Source: Polaromonas sp. YR568
Lineage (GTDB): Bacteria > Pseudomonadota > Gammaproteobacteria > Burkholderiales > Burkholderiaceae_C
Assembly (NCBI GenBank): GCA_945878995.1
Contig: CAMCUN010000035.1
Location: 1-36,194, forward strand
Direction of reading: 5' to 3'
Length of the DNA stretch: 36,194 nt
The notes beneath the pieces are model-generated. The model worked only from the letters and a program-made list of their open reading frames with translations. It ran no database searches and had not been told where the DNA came from. Shown here piece by piece: positions 1 through 7,579 of this stretch; positions within the stretch are counted from its first letter, which is position 1; each line of letters opens with the position of its first letter. Position numbers and translations under genes: made by a program.

Positions 1-239
1 ACCACCACATCGGCATTCAGACTCCGAACTTTGTTGGCCAGGGTTTGTTCGTGGGGTCCGAAGTGGCTCAGGTGCAGGTCTGAGATTTGCACCAGGCGCA
101 GGGCCTGGGGGGCGCCTGCCGGCCGCAGGTCGTGGGTGACGATGTCGACCCGCTTGGCCTCAAGAAAAGCGGCCAGGGTCAGTGCGGCGAGTGTGCTGGC
201 CAGCAGCACGGCAAAGCAGAGGGGGAGGTGGCGGGGCAA
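1..239 (-). CDS. Metallophosphoesterase, N-terminal part only (runs off the left edge)
   Basis: Reading the minus strand from position 239 gives a hydrophobic N-terminal segment (LCFAVLLASTLAALTLAAF), then a stretch ending in LRLVQISDLHLSHFGPHE. ISDLHL is the first metal-binding motif (D-x-H) of calcineurin-like metallophosphoesterases, and a single N-terminal membrane anchor before it is usual in the YkuE/YaeI-like branch, which hydrolyses phosphate esters at the membrane. Only about 80 residues lie in the window, so the remaining motifs (GDxxD, GNHE and others) cannot be checked. The start is uncertain. I chose a TTG at 239 because it sits directly before the membrane segment and no in-frame ATG is seen close upstream. 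The gene points away from the catabolic operon that begins at 686. The plus-strand reading frame over the same bases shows no recognisable protein. Confidence 0.7.
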   Translation of the reverse strand, partial: MPRHLPLCFAVLLASTLAALTLAAFLEAKRVDIVTHDLRPAGAPQALRLVQISDLHLSHFGPHEQTLANKVRSLNADVV

Positions 240-642
240 GGGGGATTGCGGTGAGGTTCTAGCGGGGCGATCTGGTGCGCGACCATGAAAAGCGCAACAA
301 ATATCCCCGAAGGCACTCAAGGTCAAGGAACACACTACTTTACTCGCGGCGATTGGGTGATTTGTGCAATGAAAGTTTGGGTGCATCGAGGCGGGCCCGC
401 AGATGACGTGCGCCTTTTTCAGTTTCAGTTGCCCCACGCGGTCCGGTTTGTGGGATTGGGCTTGTCGCTATGCGCTGCCCCACTTCCGCTTTAGGCTGAA
501 CGCCGCCATTTCGCTGCGTTGGCCCGGGGCGACCGCTTCCGACCGATTCCGTTGAAAAACTCCTCTGGTCACCCTTACGTGGCCGCAGCCGCAAGGCCAG
601 GGAGGACATGCCGTGATGGGAAGTCAAGGTCACTCTGAGAAA
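240..642. other. Intergenic region without a recognised gene
   Basis: About 400 bases separate the metallophosphoesterase start from the inverted repeat before the acyl-CoA synthetase gene. Open frames exist on both strands (for example 340-663 minus), but their translations are low-complexity, rich in R, P and G, and match nothing I recognise. The stretch around 520-560 resembles the short conserved tails often left by insertion sequences, but no terminal repeats or target duplication could be seen, so this is only a suspicion. Confidence 0.4.
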
Positions 643-679
643 ATTCTGAATTCGGAACAACAATAAACTGATTCAGAAT
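643..679. promoter_or_regulatory. Inverted repeat upstream of the acyl-CoA synthetase operon, candidate IclR operator
   Basis: ATTCTGAAT at 643-651 and its exact reverse complement ATTCAGAAT at 671-679 are spaced 28 bp centre to centre and end 6 bases before the start codon at 686. The left arm is also part of a second imperfect palindrome, TTCTGAATTCGGAA (644-657). IclR-family regulators bind short palindromes of about this size, and an IclR gene lies in this operon at 6680. The dyad is visible; the binding protein is inferred. A hairpin in the leader RNA is the alternative reading. Confidence 0.45.
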
Positions 680-685
680 ATTTCA

Positions 686-2341
686 ATGTCTATTGCTTTA
701 TCCGCAGCAGCCACCTCCCACTCGCATTGCGGCGCTATGGGCTGGAACTTTGCCGACGTCTGGGAAGCCATTGCCCGGGCCTGTCCGCACCAAATCGCCC
801 AGATCCACGGCAAAGAGCGCATCAGCTGGCGCCAACTGGACCAGTGCGCCAATGGCGTGGCCCAATGGCTGCTCCAGGCTGGATGCCAGCACCAGGACAA
901 AGTGGCGCTGTACCTCTACAACGGCCCCGAGTACCTGCAGGCCGCCTTTGCCTGCCTGAAGGTTTCGTTGGTGCCGGTCAACACTAATTACCGCTATAAA
1001 CAGCAGGAATTGCGCTCGCTGTGGGATAACGCTGATGCGATCGTGGTGGTGTTTGATGCGGCCTTCACCGCCACCATCGAGGACATCCGCGCCCACTGCC
1101 CCAAGGTCCGTGCCTGGCTGTGTGTGGGCGCGCCCGAGGACTGTCCGGCCTGGGCCAGCTGCTGGGCCCTGGAAAGTTCACCCCGGACGGAGCTGCCCCG
1201 TGCCCCGCAAGCGCGCTCGGGCGATGACCTGATCCTGATCTATACAGGCGGCACCACCGGTCATCCGCGCGGGGTGATGTGGCGCCAGCACGACCTGTAC
1301 TGCGCCTCCAACACCACGGGCGACCCCGAGCAGGCCGACCTGGTCCGGGTGCGCGAGCGTGTGCTGGCGGCGGCCGTACGCCCGGTGGGCTTGCCGGCCG
1401 CGCCGCTGATGCATGGCACAGCCTTTGTGTTTGCCTCGACCATTCTCAACCGGGGTGGGACGGTGCTGACGCTGACCGCGCACCACCTGGACCTGGGTGA
1501 GTTGCTGGATGCAGTGCAGGCGCAACAGGTCACCGAGCTGTGCATCGTGGGCGATGCGTTTTGCCGCCCCATGGTCGATGCCCTGGACGCGGAGCCCGGC
1601 CGCTGGCGCCTGGACAGCCTCAAGGCCGTGTCGTCTTCCGGAATGATGTGGGGACAGGACAACAAGCATCGCCTGCTCCAGCATGCGCCCAACGCGGTGC
1701 TGGTGGACTTTCTCAACAGCAGCGAGGCCAGCGGCATGGGCCGTGCGGTGAGTTCGCGGGACAAGGGCGCTCAGGCGGCGCGCTTCAAGCTGGGAAAAAA
1801 CGCCGTGGTGTTGGATGTGCAAGACCGGCCGCTCCCGCCTGGCAGCCCGGAGATCGGCCGCATCGCCGTGCGCGGTGGCGTTCCCCTGGGCTATTACGGC
1901 GATCCGCAGAAGACCGCCGTAACCTTCCCCGTCATCGACGGCGTGCGCTATGCAATCCCCGGCGACTATGCGCGCGTCGAGGCCGACGGCTCGGTCACCC
2001 TGCTCGGGCGCGGCTCGGTCAGTATCAACTCCGGTGGCGAGAAAGTCTTCCCCGAAGAGGTGGAGGAGTGCGTCAAGCTGCTGCCGCAGGTACGCGATGC
2101 CGTGGTTGTGGGCGTGCCGCACGAGCGGTTCGGCGAGAGCGTGGTCGCCCTGGTTGAGTGGACCTCCGGCCAAGTGCTGCCCGAGCAGGAGGTGATAGCA
2201 CATGTGAGACTGCGCCTGGCCGGCCACAAGGTGCCGCGACATGTGTTGAGCGTGGCATCCATGCAGCGCGGGCCCAATGGCAAGGCCGACTACCTGGGCC
2301 TGCAGCGCATGGCCGAGCAGGCGCTCTCGTCCCTCCAGTGA
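686..2341 (+). CDS. Acyl-CoA synthetase (class I adenylate-forming, AMP-binding)
   Basis: This 551-residue protein activates a carboxylic acid to its CoA thioester through an acyl-adenylate, the entry step for the CoA-bound route of this operon. The phosphate-binding loop is YTGGTTGHPRG (about residues 186-196), followed by VMW as in FadD3/FadD19-like enzymes that act on steroid or branched side chains. The hinge region carries GDYARV and GRGSVSINSGGEKVFPEEVE. The C-terminal catalytic lysine is in PNGKADY (about residue 533). Length is normal for the family. The ATG at 686 lacks a clear Shine-Dalgarno sequence; an internal ATG at 737 (MGWNFADVWEAI) is a possible alternative because family homology starts there. 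It is the first gene of the plus-strand operon and is followed 24 bases later by a crotonase. Substrate unknown: a cyclic, branched or aromatic acid would fit, but this is inference. Confidence 0.9.
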   Translation: MSIALSAAATSHSHCGAMGWNFADVWEAIARACPHQIAQIHGKERISWRQLDQCANGVAQWLLQAGCQHQDKVALYLYNGPEYLQAAFACLKVSLVPVNTNYRYKQQELRSLWDNADAIVVVFDAAFTATIEDIRAHCPKVRAWLCVGAPEDCPAWASCWALESSPRTELPRAPQARSGDDLILIYTGGTTGHPRGVMWRQHDLYCASNTTGDPEQADLVRVRERVLAAAVRPVGLPAAPLMHGTAFVFASTILNRGGTVLTLTAHHLDLGELLDAVQAQQVTELCIVGDAFCRPMVDALDAEPGRWRLDSLKAVSSSGMMWGQDNKHRLLQHAPNAVLVDFLNSSEASGMGRAVSSRDKGAQAARFKLGKNAVVLDVQDRPLPPGSPEIGRIAVRGGVPLGYYGDPQKTAVTFPVIDGVRYAIPGDYARVEADGSVTLLGRGSVSINSGGEKVFPEEVEECVKLLPQVRDAVVVGVPHERFGESVVALVEWTSGQVLPEQEVIAHVRLRLAGHKVPRHVLSVASMQRGPNGKADYLGLQRMAEQALSSLQ

Positions 2342-2365
2342 ACTTTTTCATCCCCAAAGCAACCC

Positions 2366-3181
2366 ATGTCCCACTTGCTCATAGAACGCCTCGAAGGGGT
2401 GGCCCTCGTCACCTTCAATCGACCTGAAAAACGCAATGCCTTGTCGCCGGAGATGGTGGTTAAGCTGGCCGCCTTCTGGGACGAAGTGGCCCGGGACGAC
2501 GATGTGCGCGCCATCGTAGTCACCGGCGCCGGTGACCAGGCTTTCTCTGCCGGTGGCGACATGGGCAGCCTCATCCCGCTGATGATGCGCACCCGTCCCC
2601 CGCAAGGCGAGTGGGAAGAGCGCTTCAGCGCCGACCGCAAGGTCCTGGGCAGGGCCCTATTGCGCGGCAGCCAGTTTTTCAAGCCGGTGATCTCGGCGAT
2701 CAACGGCCACGCCCATGCCGGCGGCGCCGAGTTCGTTTTGGCCACCGACCTGCGCGTGATGGCGAGCAACGCAACGCTGGCGGTAACCGAGGTGCGCCGG
2801 GGCCTGATCGCCAGCGGCGGCTCGCTTGTGCGCATGCCGCGCCAGGTACCCTGGGCGCATGCCATGGAACTGCTGATGCTGGGTGAGCCGGTCTCGGCCG
2901 AGCGGGCCCATGCCATGGGTCTGGTCAACTGGGTGGTGCCGCAGGGCCAGGTGCTGGCAAAAGCCCTAGAGGTAGCCAGCAAGGTCAGCCTGGGCGCGCC
3001 CGTGGCTTTGGAAAAAACCAAGGAGGTCATGGTGCGCTCCAGCGGCTTGCCGTTGGAAGAAGCCTTTGCCATCGAGACCCAGTGCACCAAGGAAAACGCC
3101 GCCATGGAGGACGCTAAGGAAGGCCCGCGCGCCTTTATGGAAAAGCGGCCCCCGGTGTTTCGCGGCCGGAGGTCGGCATGA
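2366..3181 (+). CDS. Enoyl-CoA hydratase/isomerase family protein (crotonase fold)
   Basis: A 271-residue crotonase, normal for a single-domain family member. Crotonases hydrate, isomerise or cleave enoyl-CoA esters using an oxyanion hole. Visible features are FNRPEKRNAL near residues 17-26, the oxyanion-hole segment AFSAGGDMGSL (59-69), NGHAHAGGAEF (113-123) and EVRRGLIASGGSLVRMP (142-158). Both acidic positions used by hydratases appear filled (E122 and E142), so hydration activity is plausible, though the family also includes isomerases and ring-opening hydrolases. The C-terminus has the usual helical trimerisation region. The start ATG at 2366 has only a weak ribosome site. Its stop overlaps the start of the next gene by four bases (ATGA), so the two are probably translated together. 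Confidence 0.9.
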   Translation: MSHLLIERLEGVALVTFNRPEKRNALSPEMVVKLAAFWDEVARDDDVRAIVVTGAGDQAFSAGGDMGSLIPLMMRTRPPQGEWEERFSADRKVLGRALLRGSQFFKPVISAINGHAHAGGAEFVLATDLRVMASNATLAVTEVRRGLIASGGSLVRMPRQVPWAHAMELLMLGEPVSAERAHAMGLVNWVVPQGQVLAKALEVASKVSLGAPVALEKTKEVMVRSSGLPLEEAFAIETQCTKENAAMEDAKEGPRAFMEKRPPVFRGRRSA

Positions 3182-4413
3182 GCAGCGCACCTGTCAGCGC
3201 CGGCGCCCTGGCTGGCGTGCGCGTAGTCGAGATGGGGATGTGGGTGGCGGGCCCTGCGGCCGGCGGCATCCTAGCTGACTGGGGCGCCGAGGTCATCAAG
3301 ATCGAAGCCCTGGGCGGCGACCCCATGCGCAAGCTGTTTGCCGCGCTGTCTGGCTCCAAGGAATCACGCTGCCCGCCCTTTGACCTCTACAACCGCGGAA
3401 AGCGCAGCCTTGCCATCGATGTGAACACCCCCGAGGGGCGCCAGTTGCTGGAAGACCTGCTGCCTACGGCCGATGTGTTCCTGACCAACATGCGGCCGCA
3501 GTTCCTCGAGCGCGTGGGCCTGGACCCGGCGCGCCTGCAGGCGCGCTTTCCGCGCATGATCTACGCCAGCCTCACGGCCTATGGCCTGGAAGGGCCTGAC
3601 CGCGATGCGCCGGGCTATGACATGGCGGCCTTTTCCGGCCGCAGCGGCCTGGCCGAGAGGGCCACTCCCGAAGGCGGTCAGCCGCCCATCCTGCCGGGCG
3701 GGCTGGGCGACAACGTCAGCGCGCTGTCGCTGGTCTCGGGCATCTGCGCGGCGCTGTTCCACCGCGAGCGCAGCGGCCAGGGCCAGATGATTTCCACCTC
3801 GCTGCTGCGCACCGGCATCTACAGCATAGGCATGGACGTGTCCTCGCGCATGGGCCTGGGCCGCGCGGCCTCGCCGCCGCCGCGCACCAAACCCCAGAAC
3901 CCGCTGATGAACCTGTACCGCGCGGGCGACGGCAAATGGTTCTGGCTGGTGGGCGCCGAGTCCGAGCGCCACTGGCCGGTGATCACCACGGCCTTGGGCG
4001 TGCCGCAGCTGATGCAGGACGAACGCTTCAAGACGCCCCGCGACCGCCGCCGCCATGCCACCGAGCTGGTGGCTGCGCTCGATGCGGTGCTGGCCGGCCG
4101 CAGCCGCGCCGATTGGGCAGACATTTTCGGCGCCCAGGACGTCTGGTGGGCGCCGGTCAATTCCATCGACGAAGTCATCGGGGACCCTCAGGCCGTGGCC
4201 GCGGGTGCTTTTGTGTGTGTGCCGGAGGCGGCAGGTCAGTACGCGCCTGAGCAGGCCAACAGCGTGGCCACGCCGGTGGACTTCAGCGCCACGCCGGCCG
4301 GCCCCACGGGCGCCCCACCGGCGGTCAGCGCCGATGCTGATGCGCTGTTGCGCAGCCTAGGCTATGACGACGCTCGCCTGCAGCTGCTGCGCGATGCCAA
4401 GGTGCTGACATGA
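3178..4413 (+). CDS. Family III CoA-transferase (CaiB/BaiF type), first copy
   Basis: A 411-residue family III CoA-transferase. These enzymes move CoA between acids through an aspartyl-CoA anhydride. The N-terminal Rossmann part begins LAGVRVVEMGMWVAGPAAGG and includes WGAEVIKIEALGGDP. The catalytic aspartate is probably D148 in PGYDMAAFSGRSG. The C-terminal half contains NLYRAGDGKWFWLVGAESE, then the small-domain segment RTRADWADIF-like sequence and APVNSIDEVIGDPQ, which are typical. The start ATG overlaps the crotonase stop and has GGAGG eight bases upstream. The next gene belongs to the same family but is clearly divergent, so the pair may form a heteromer or use two different CoA donors or acceptors. 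The acid is unknown. Succinyl-CoA is a common donor in this family, but nothing here proves it. Confidence 0.9.
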   Translation: MSSAPVSAGALAGVRVVEMGMWVAGPAAGGILADWGAEVIKIEALGGDPMRKLFAALSGSKESRCPPFDLYNRGKRSLAIDVNTPEGRQLLEDLLPTADVFLTNMRPQFLERVGLDPARLQARFPRMIYASLTAYGLEGPDRDAPGYDMAAFSGRSGLAERATPEGGQPPILPGGLGDNVSALSLVSGICAALFHRERSGQGQMISTSLLRTGIYSIGMDVSSRMGLGRAASPPPRTKPQNPLMNLYRAGDGKWFWLVGAESERHWPVITTALGVPQLMQDERFKTPRDRRRHATELVAALDAVLAGRSRADWADIFGAQDVWWAPVNSIDEVIGDPQAVAAGAFVCVPEAAGQYAPEQANSVATPVDFSATPAGPTGAPPAVSADADALLRSLGYDDARLQLLRDAKVLT

Positions 4414-4461
4414 GCGCGGCCCGCCCCTTTTTGCGTCTTCCACTTCCAAGCTCTTGAAGCC

Positions 4462-5655
4462 ATGAGCGAACCCCATGCCCCGCTGCGCCCCCTGGAGGGT
4501 GTGCGTGTTGCCGACTTCAGCTCCAACATGGCCGGCCCTTTTGCCACCATGATCCTGGCCCAGCTGGGCGCCGATGTGGTCAAGGTCGAATCGCTCGAAG
4601 GCGACGACTCGCGCGCCTGGCCGCCGCTCATTGACGGGCTCAGCCTGACCCACCGCCACATGGGCGCCGGTAAGCGCGGCCTGGCGCTGGACCTCAAGAA
4701 CCCGCTGGCGCTGGAGGTGGCGCAGGCGCTGATTGCCCGCAGCGACGTGGTGCTGCAAAGCATGCGGCCCGGCGTGGCCGATCGCCTGGGCATCGGCCAG
4801 ACCCAGGCTCGTGCGGCCAACCCCGAGGTCCTGTACTACGACCTCAGTGCCTTCGGCTCGGGCGAGCTCGGCCAGTCTATGCCCGGCTACGACCCGTTGG
4901 TGCAGGCCTACGCGGGCATCATGCTCATGACCGGTCACGAGGGCATGCCGCCGGCGCGCTGCGCGCCGTCCATCATCGACCTGGGCACCGGGCAGTGGAT
5001 CGCCTTGGGCGTGATGGCTGCCATGTTTTCGCGCAGCCAGGGCCGGCCGGTCTCGCACATGGAAACCGCGCTGATCGATACGGCTTTCAGCGTCGTGCCC
5101 TACCAGGCCACTCACGCCCGCCTGACTGGCGAGCGTCCGCCGAAGTCCGGTTCGGGTAACCCGATTGCGGCACCCTACCAATGCTACGAAGCGCGCGACG
5201 GCATGATCATGATTGCCGCGCCCAGCCAGCGTCTGTGGGAAGGCGTGGCCCAGGCCATGGACTCGCCCGAACTGCTGCGCGATGCGCGCTTTCTGGACGT
5301 CAAGCAGCGCTCGCTCAACGCCAAGGCGTTGGAAGTGGAAATCAACAAGCGCCTGGCCATTCAGGCTGTGGACACCTGGATCGAGCGCTTTTCCCGTGCC
5401 GGTGTGCCGGTGGCGCGCGTCAGCGGCCTGGAGCAGGCGGTGAGCAGCCAGATCGCTGCCGAGCGCGGCACCTTCATGGCCTCTGACCAGGTTCCCCTGG
5501 TGCGCCTTCCCTGGCTGGTCGATGGCCAGCCCGTGCCCTGGGTGCGGCCCGCCCCGCGCCTGGGCGAGCACAGCCTGGAGATCCTCGAAGAGCTTGGCTA
5601 TGACGCCGAACTCCGCAAGGCGCTGGTGGCCAGCGGCGCGGTTCGAGCCGCCTGA
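4462..5655 (+). CDS. Family III CoA-transferase (CaiB/BaiF type), second copy
   Basis: A 397-residue family member. The N-terminus reads LEGVRVADFSSNMAGPFATM, followed by LGADVVKVESLEGDDSR, both standard. The probable nucleophile is D144 in MPGYDPLVQAYAGIM, close to the Frc/CaiB pattern GYDxLVQA. The small-domain sequence AGVPVARVSGLEQAV precedes the C-terminal LGEHSLEILEELGYD, the usual ending of such proteins. It lies 48 bases after the first CoA-transferase in the same direction. Its ATG has a weak upstream site, so translation may depend on the previous gene. This copy looks more like the succinyl-CoA-dependent CoA-transferases of aromatic acid breakdown than the first one does. Having both a synthetase and two CoA-transferases suggests several acids pass through CoA activation in this pathway. 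Confidence 0.9.
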   Translation: MSEPHAPLRPLEGVRVADFSSNMAGPFATMILAQLGADVVKVESLEGDDSRAWPPLIDGLSLTHRHMGAGKRGLALDLKNPLALEVAQALIARSDVVLQSMRPGVADRLGIGQTQARAANPEVLYYDLSAFGSGELGQSMPGYDPLVQAYAGIMLMTGHEGMPPARCAPSIIDLGTGQWIALGVMAAMFSRSQGRPVSHMETALIDTAFSVVPYQATHARLTGERPPKSGSGNPIAAPYQCYEARDGMIMIAAPSQRLWEGVAQAMDSPELLRDARFLDVKQRSLNAKALEVEINKRLAIQAVDTWIERFSRAGVPVARVSGLEQAVSSQIAAERGTFMASDQVPLVRLPWLVDGQPVPWVRPAPRLGEHSLEILEELGYDAELRKALVASGAVRAA

Positions 5656-5708
5656 GTGACAACGAATCCCTTTTCCTGACTGACATAAAAACCCAAGGAG
5701 ACAACACC

Positions 5709-6683
5709 ATGCAACGCAGACAGTTCAACCAGCTCGCCTCCATGCTCGCCCTGGGCGCTGCCGCACCCGCGGCATGGTCTCAGGCGGCCTATCCGCAAAA
5801 CCCAGTCAAGATCATCATCGGCTTTGGCCCGGGCAGCGGCACCGACATCATCAGCCGGCTGATCGCGGAGGAACTTCGGCAGGCCCTAGGCCAGCCCTTT
5901 GTGGTAGAAAACCGGCCGGGTGCCTCGGCGCAGATTGCCGCCTCCGCGGTGGCCAAGTCTCCGGCCGACGGCTACACGCTGATGCTGACCTCGAACACCA
6001 CGCATTCGGTCAACCCGCACATCTTCAAGAAGCTGCCGTACGACCCGATTGCCGACTTCACGCCCATTGGCGGCGTGGCCTACTTTCCCTTCATCTTGGC
6101 TGTCAACGCCAGCCTGCCGATCAAGACCGCCCAAGAGCTGGTGGCCTACGCCCAGCAAAACCGCGGCAAGCTCTCGTATGCCTACGGCACGCCCACAGTG
6201 CAGATCCCGGCCGAGGCCATCAATCGACTCAAACAGCTGGGCGCGGTCGGCATTCCCTACAAGAGCAGCCCGCCGGCGCTCAATGACGTGGTTGGTGGCC
6301 AAGTGCAGTTCTTGGTGGTGGACCTGGCCTCCGCACGGCCGCACCTGCAGTCGGGCCGCCTGCGCGCTCTGGCGGTGACCTCGTCAAAGCGCTCGGCGCT
6401 GGCGCCCGATCTGCCCACGGTCGAAGAGGCCCTCGATCTCAAGGACTTTGACCTCGCCGCCTGGACCGGTGTGTTCGGCCCGGCGGGTCTGCCGCGCGAG
6501 GTTGTGGCCACGGTCTCAGCGGCGCTGCAAAAGACCCTGTCCAAGCCCGAGGTGCGCGAGCGCATCCAGCAGCTGGGAGCCGAGCCCACGCCCTCGGACA
6601 CGGCGGCCTTCACTGAGCTGGTCAGGCGCCAGCTCAGCATCTGGGGCCGCAATGTCAGCCTGGCAGGCATTCAGCCCGAGTGA
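5709..6683 (+). CDS. Periplasmic binding protein of the Bug/TctC family
   Basis: A 324-residue Bug protein. These periplasmic receptors bind small carboxylates for tripartite tricarboxylate transporters. The N-terminus MQRRQFNQLASMLALGAAAPAAWSQA begins with paired arginines and is a secretion signal, possibly Tat-like (RRQF). The mature part starts YPQNPVKIIIGFGPGSGTDI, and family motifs VVENRPGASAQIAA, KSPADGYTLML and a GxPYKSSPPALNDVVGGQ-like loop follow. AAGGAG lies just upstream of the start. No TctA or TctB membrane subunit is in the window, so the receptor must work with a transporter encoded elsewhere or act in sensing. Its place between CoA-activating enzymes and the IclR gene suggests it binds the operon substrate or a close relative. 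Confidence 0.92.
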   Translation: MQRRQFNQLASMLALGAAAPAAWSQAAYPQNPVKIIIGFGPGSGTDIISRLIAEELRQALGQPFVVENRPGASAQIAASAVAKSPADGYTLMLTSNTTHSVNPHIFKKLPYDPIADFTPIGGVAYFPFILAVNASLPIKTAQELVAYAQQNRGKLSYAYGTPTVQIPAEAINRLKQLGAVGIPYKSSPPALNDVVGGQVQFLVVDLASARPHLQSGRLRALAVTSSKRSALAPDLPTVEEALDLKDFDLAAWTGVFGPAGLPREVVATVSAALQKTLSKPEVRERIQQLGAEPTPSDTAAFTELVRRQLSIWGRNVSLAGIQPE

Positions 6684-7579
6684 ACGCCGGGGTGTTTAAA
6701 CTCTCTGGCTTGGACCCTGTCTCGGCGGGGCCACGGGCCATTTTGCGGGTGCTGCAGGTGCTCGAATACCTGGCCGCACATCCGCAAGGCCGCAGCTTGG
6801 CGCAGATGTGCGAGGTGTTACAGCTGCCCAAGACCAGCTTGTATACGCTGCTCAAAACTTTGCAGGCATCGGGCCATCTTGAGCTGACCCAGGGCCTGTA
6901 CCGGCTGGGTCCGCCTGCGGTGTCCCTTGGGGCGGCCATGGTTGACGGCGCGCGGCGCAGCTTTCCGGAAGGTGCGCGCGAGCGGCTCGAGAGCCTAAGC
7001 CGCCGCACCGGCGAGACCAGCTTTTTGTCGGTGCTCACCGGCGACGGCATGCACTGCCGCTACCTGCAGGTGGTCGAGTCGGGCAACTGGCTGCGTTTCA
7101 GCGTGCAACCCAACTCAATCAAGCCGGCGTACGCCACCGGCACCGGCCGCGCCATGCTGGCCTACCTGCCTAAGGACGATCTGGAGGCCATCCTGGCGCG
7201 CGTGCAGTTTGAAAAGCTCACTCACAAGACAGTGAGTTCGCGCAGTGCCTTGCTCAGGGCGCTGGCTCGGGTGCGTCGCGAAAGGGTGAGCGTCAGCGAC
7301 AGCGGTACGGTCTCGCAGGTCATGTCCGTGGCGGCGCCGATTTGCGATGCCCAGGGCAATGTGATCGCCGCGATCAGTGCGGGCGGGCCCACTGTGCGCA
7401 TGGCGCCGCAGCTGGCCGACATCGAGCGCGTGGTGCGCAGCACGGCCGAGGACATTTCGCGAGACCTGGGTTTCTCAGGCGCCGTCGGCGGCTGGTCGCA
7501 CACACGGAACGGCAAGATAGAGAAGGCCGATCTGCGGCGCATGGCCATGGACTTGCCCGCCACCCCCCAAAAGACATGA
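6680..7579 (+). CDS. IclR-family transcriptional regulator
   Basis: A 299-residue regulator with an N-terminal winged helix (about residues 22-80; recognition region CEVLQLPKTSLYTLLKTLQ) and a C-terminal effector-binding domain. The latter is marked by SRRTGETSFLSV, AYATGTGRAMLAYLP and PICDAQGNVIAAISAGGP, all characteristic of IclR. Translation appears to begin at a GTG that overlaps the stop of the Bug gene by four bases; no good ribosome site is seen. A start further inside would cut into the helix-turn-helix, so the GTG is preferred. Its stop overlaps the next ATG. Regulators of this family usually respond to an aromatic or organic acid of the pathway. Being inside the operon implies that it adjusts its own level. 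The dyad at 643-679 is the obvious candidate target. Confidence 0.92.
   Translation: MNAGVFKLSGLDPVSAGPRAILRVLQVLEYLAAHPQGRSLAQMCEVLQLPKTSLYTLLKTLQASGHLELTQGLYRLGPPAVSLGAAMVDGARRSFPEGARERLESLSRRTGETSFLSVLTGDGMHCRYLQVVESGNWLRFSVQPNSIKPAYATGTGRAMLAYLPKDDLEAILARVQFEKLTHKTVSSRSALLRALARVRRERVSVSDSGTVSQVMSVAAPICDAQGNVIAAISAGGPTVRMAPQLADIERVVRSTAEDISRDLGFSGAVGGWSHTRNGKIEKADLRRMAMDLPATPQKT

Noticed and set aside
1178..2242. Long minus-strand open frame opposite the acyl-CoA synthetase gene
   Set aside because: It mirrors the GC-rich third codon positions of the real gene; the translation is His/Gln/Arg-rich with no family motif.
4357..5571. 404-codon minus-strand open frame opposite the second CoA-transferase
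   Set aside because: Antisense shadow of a gene with clear family motifs on the plus strand.
7342..7575. Upstream extension of the thiolase-like frame
   Set aside because: It lies inside the IclR coding sequence; thiolase-type similarity starts at the ATG at 7576.
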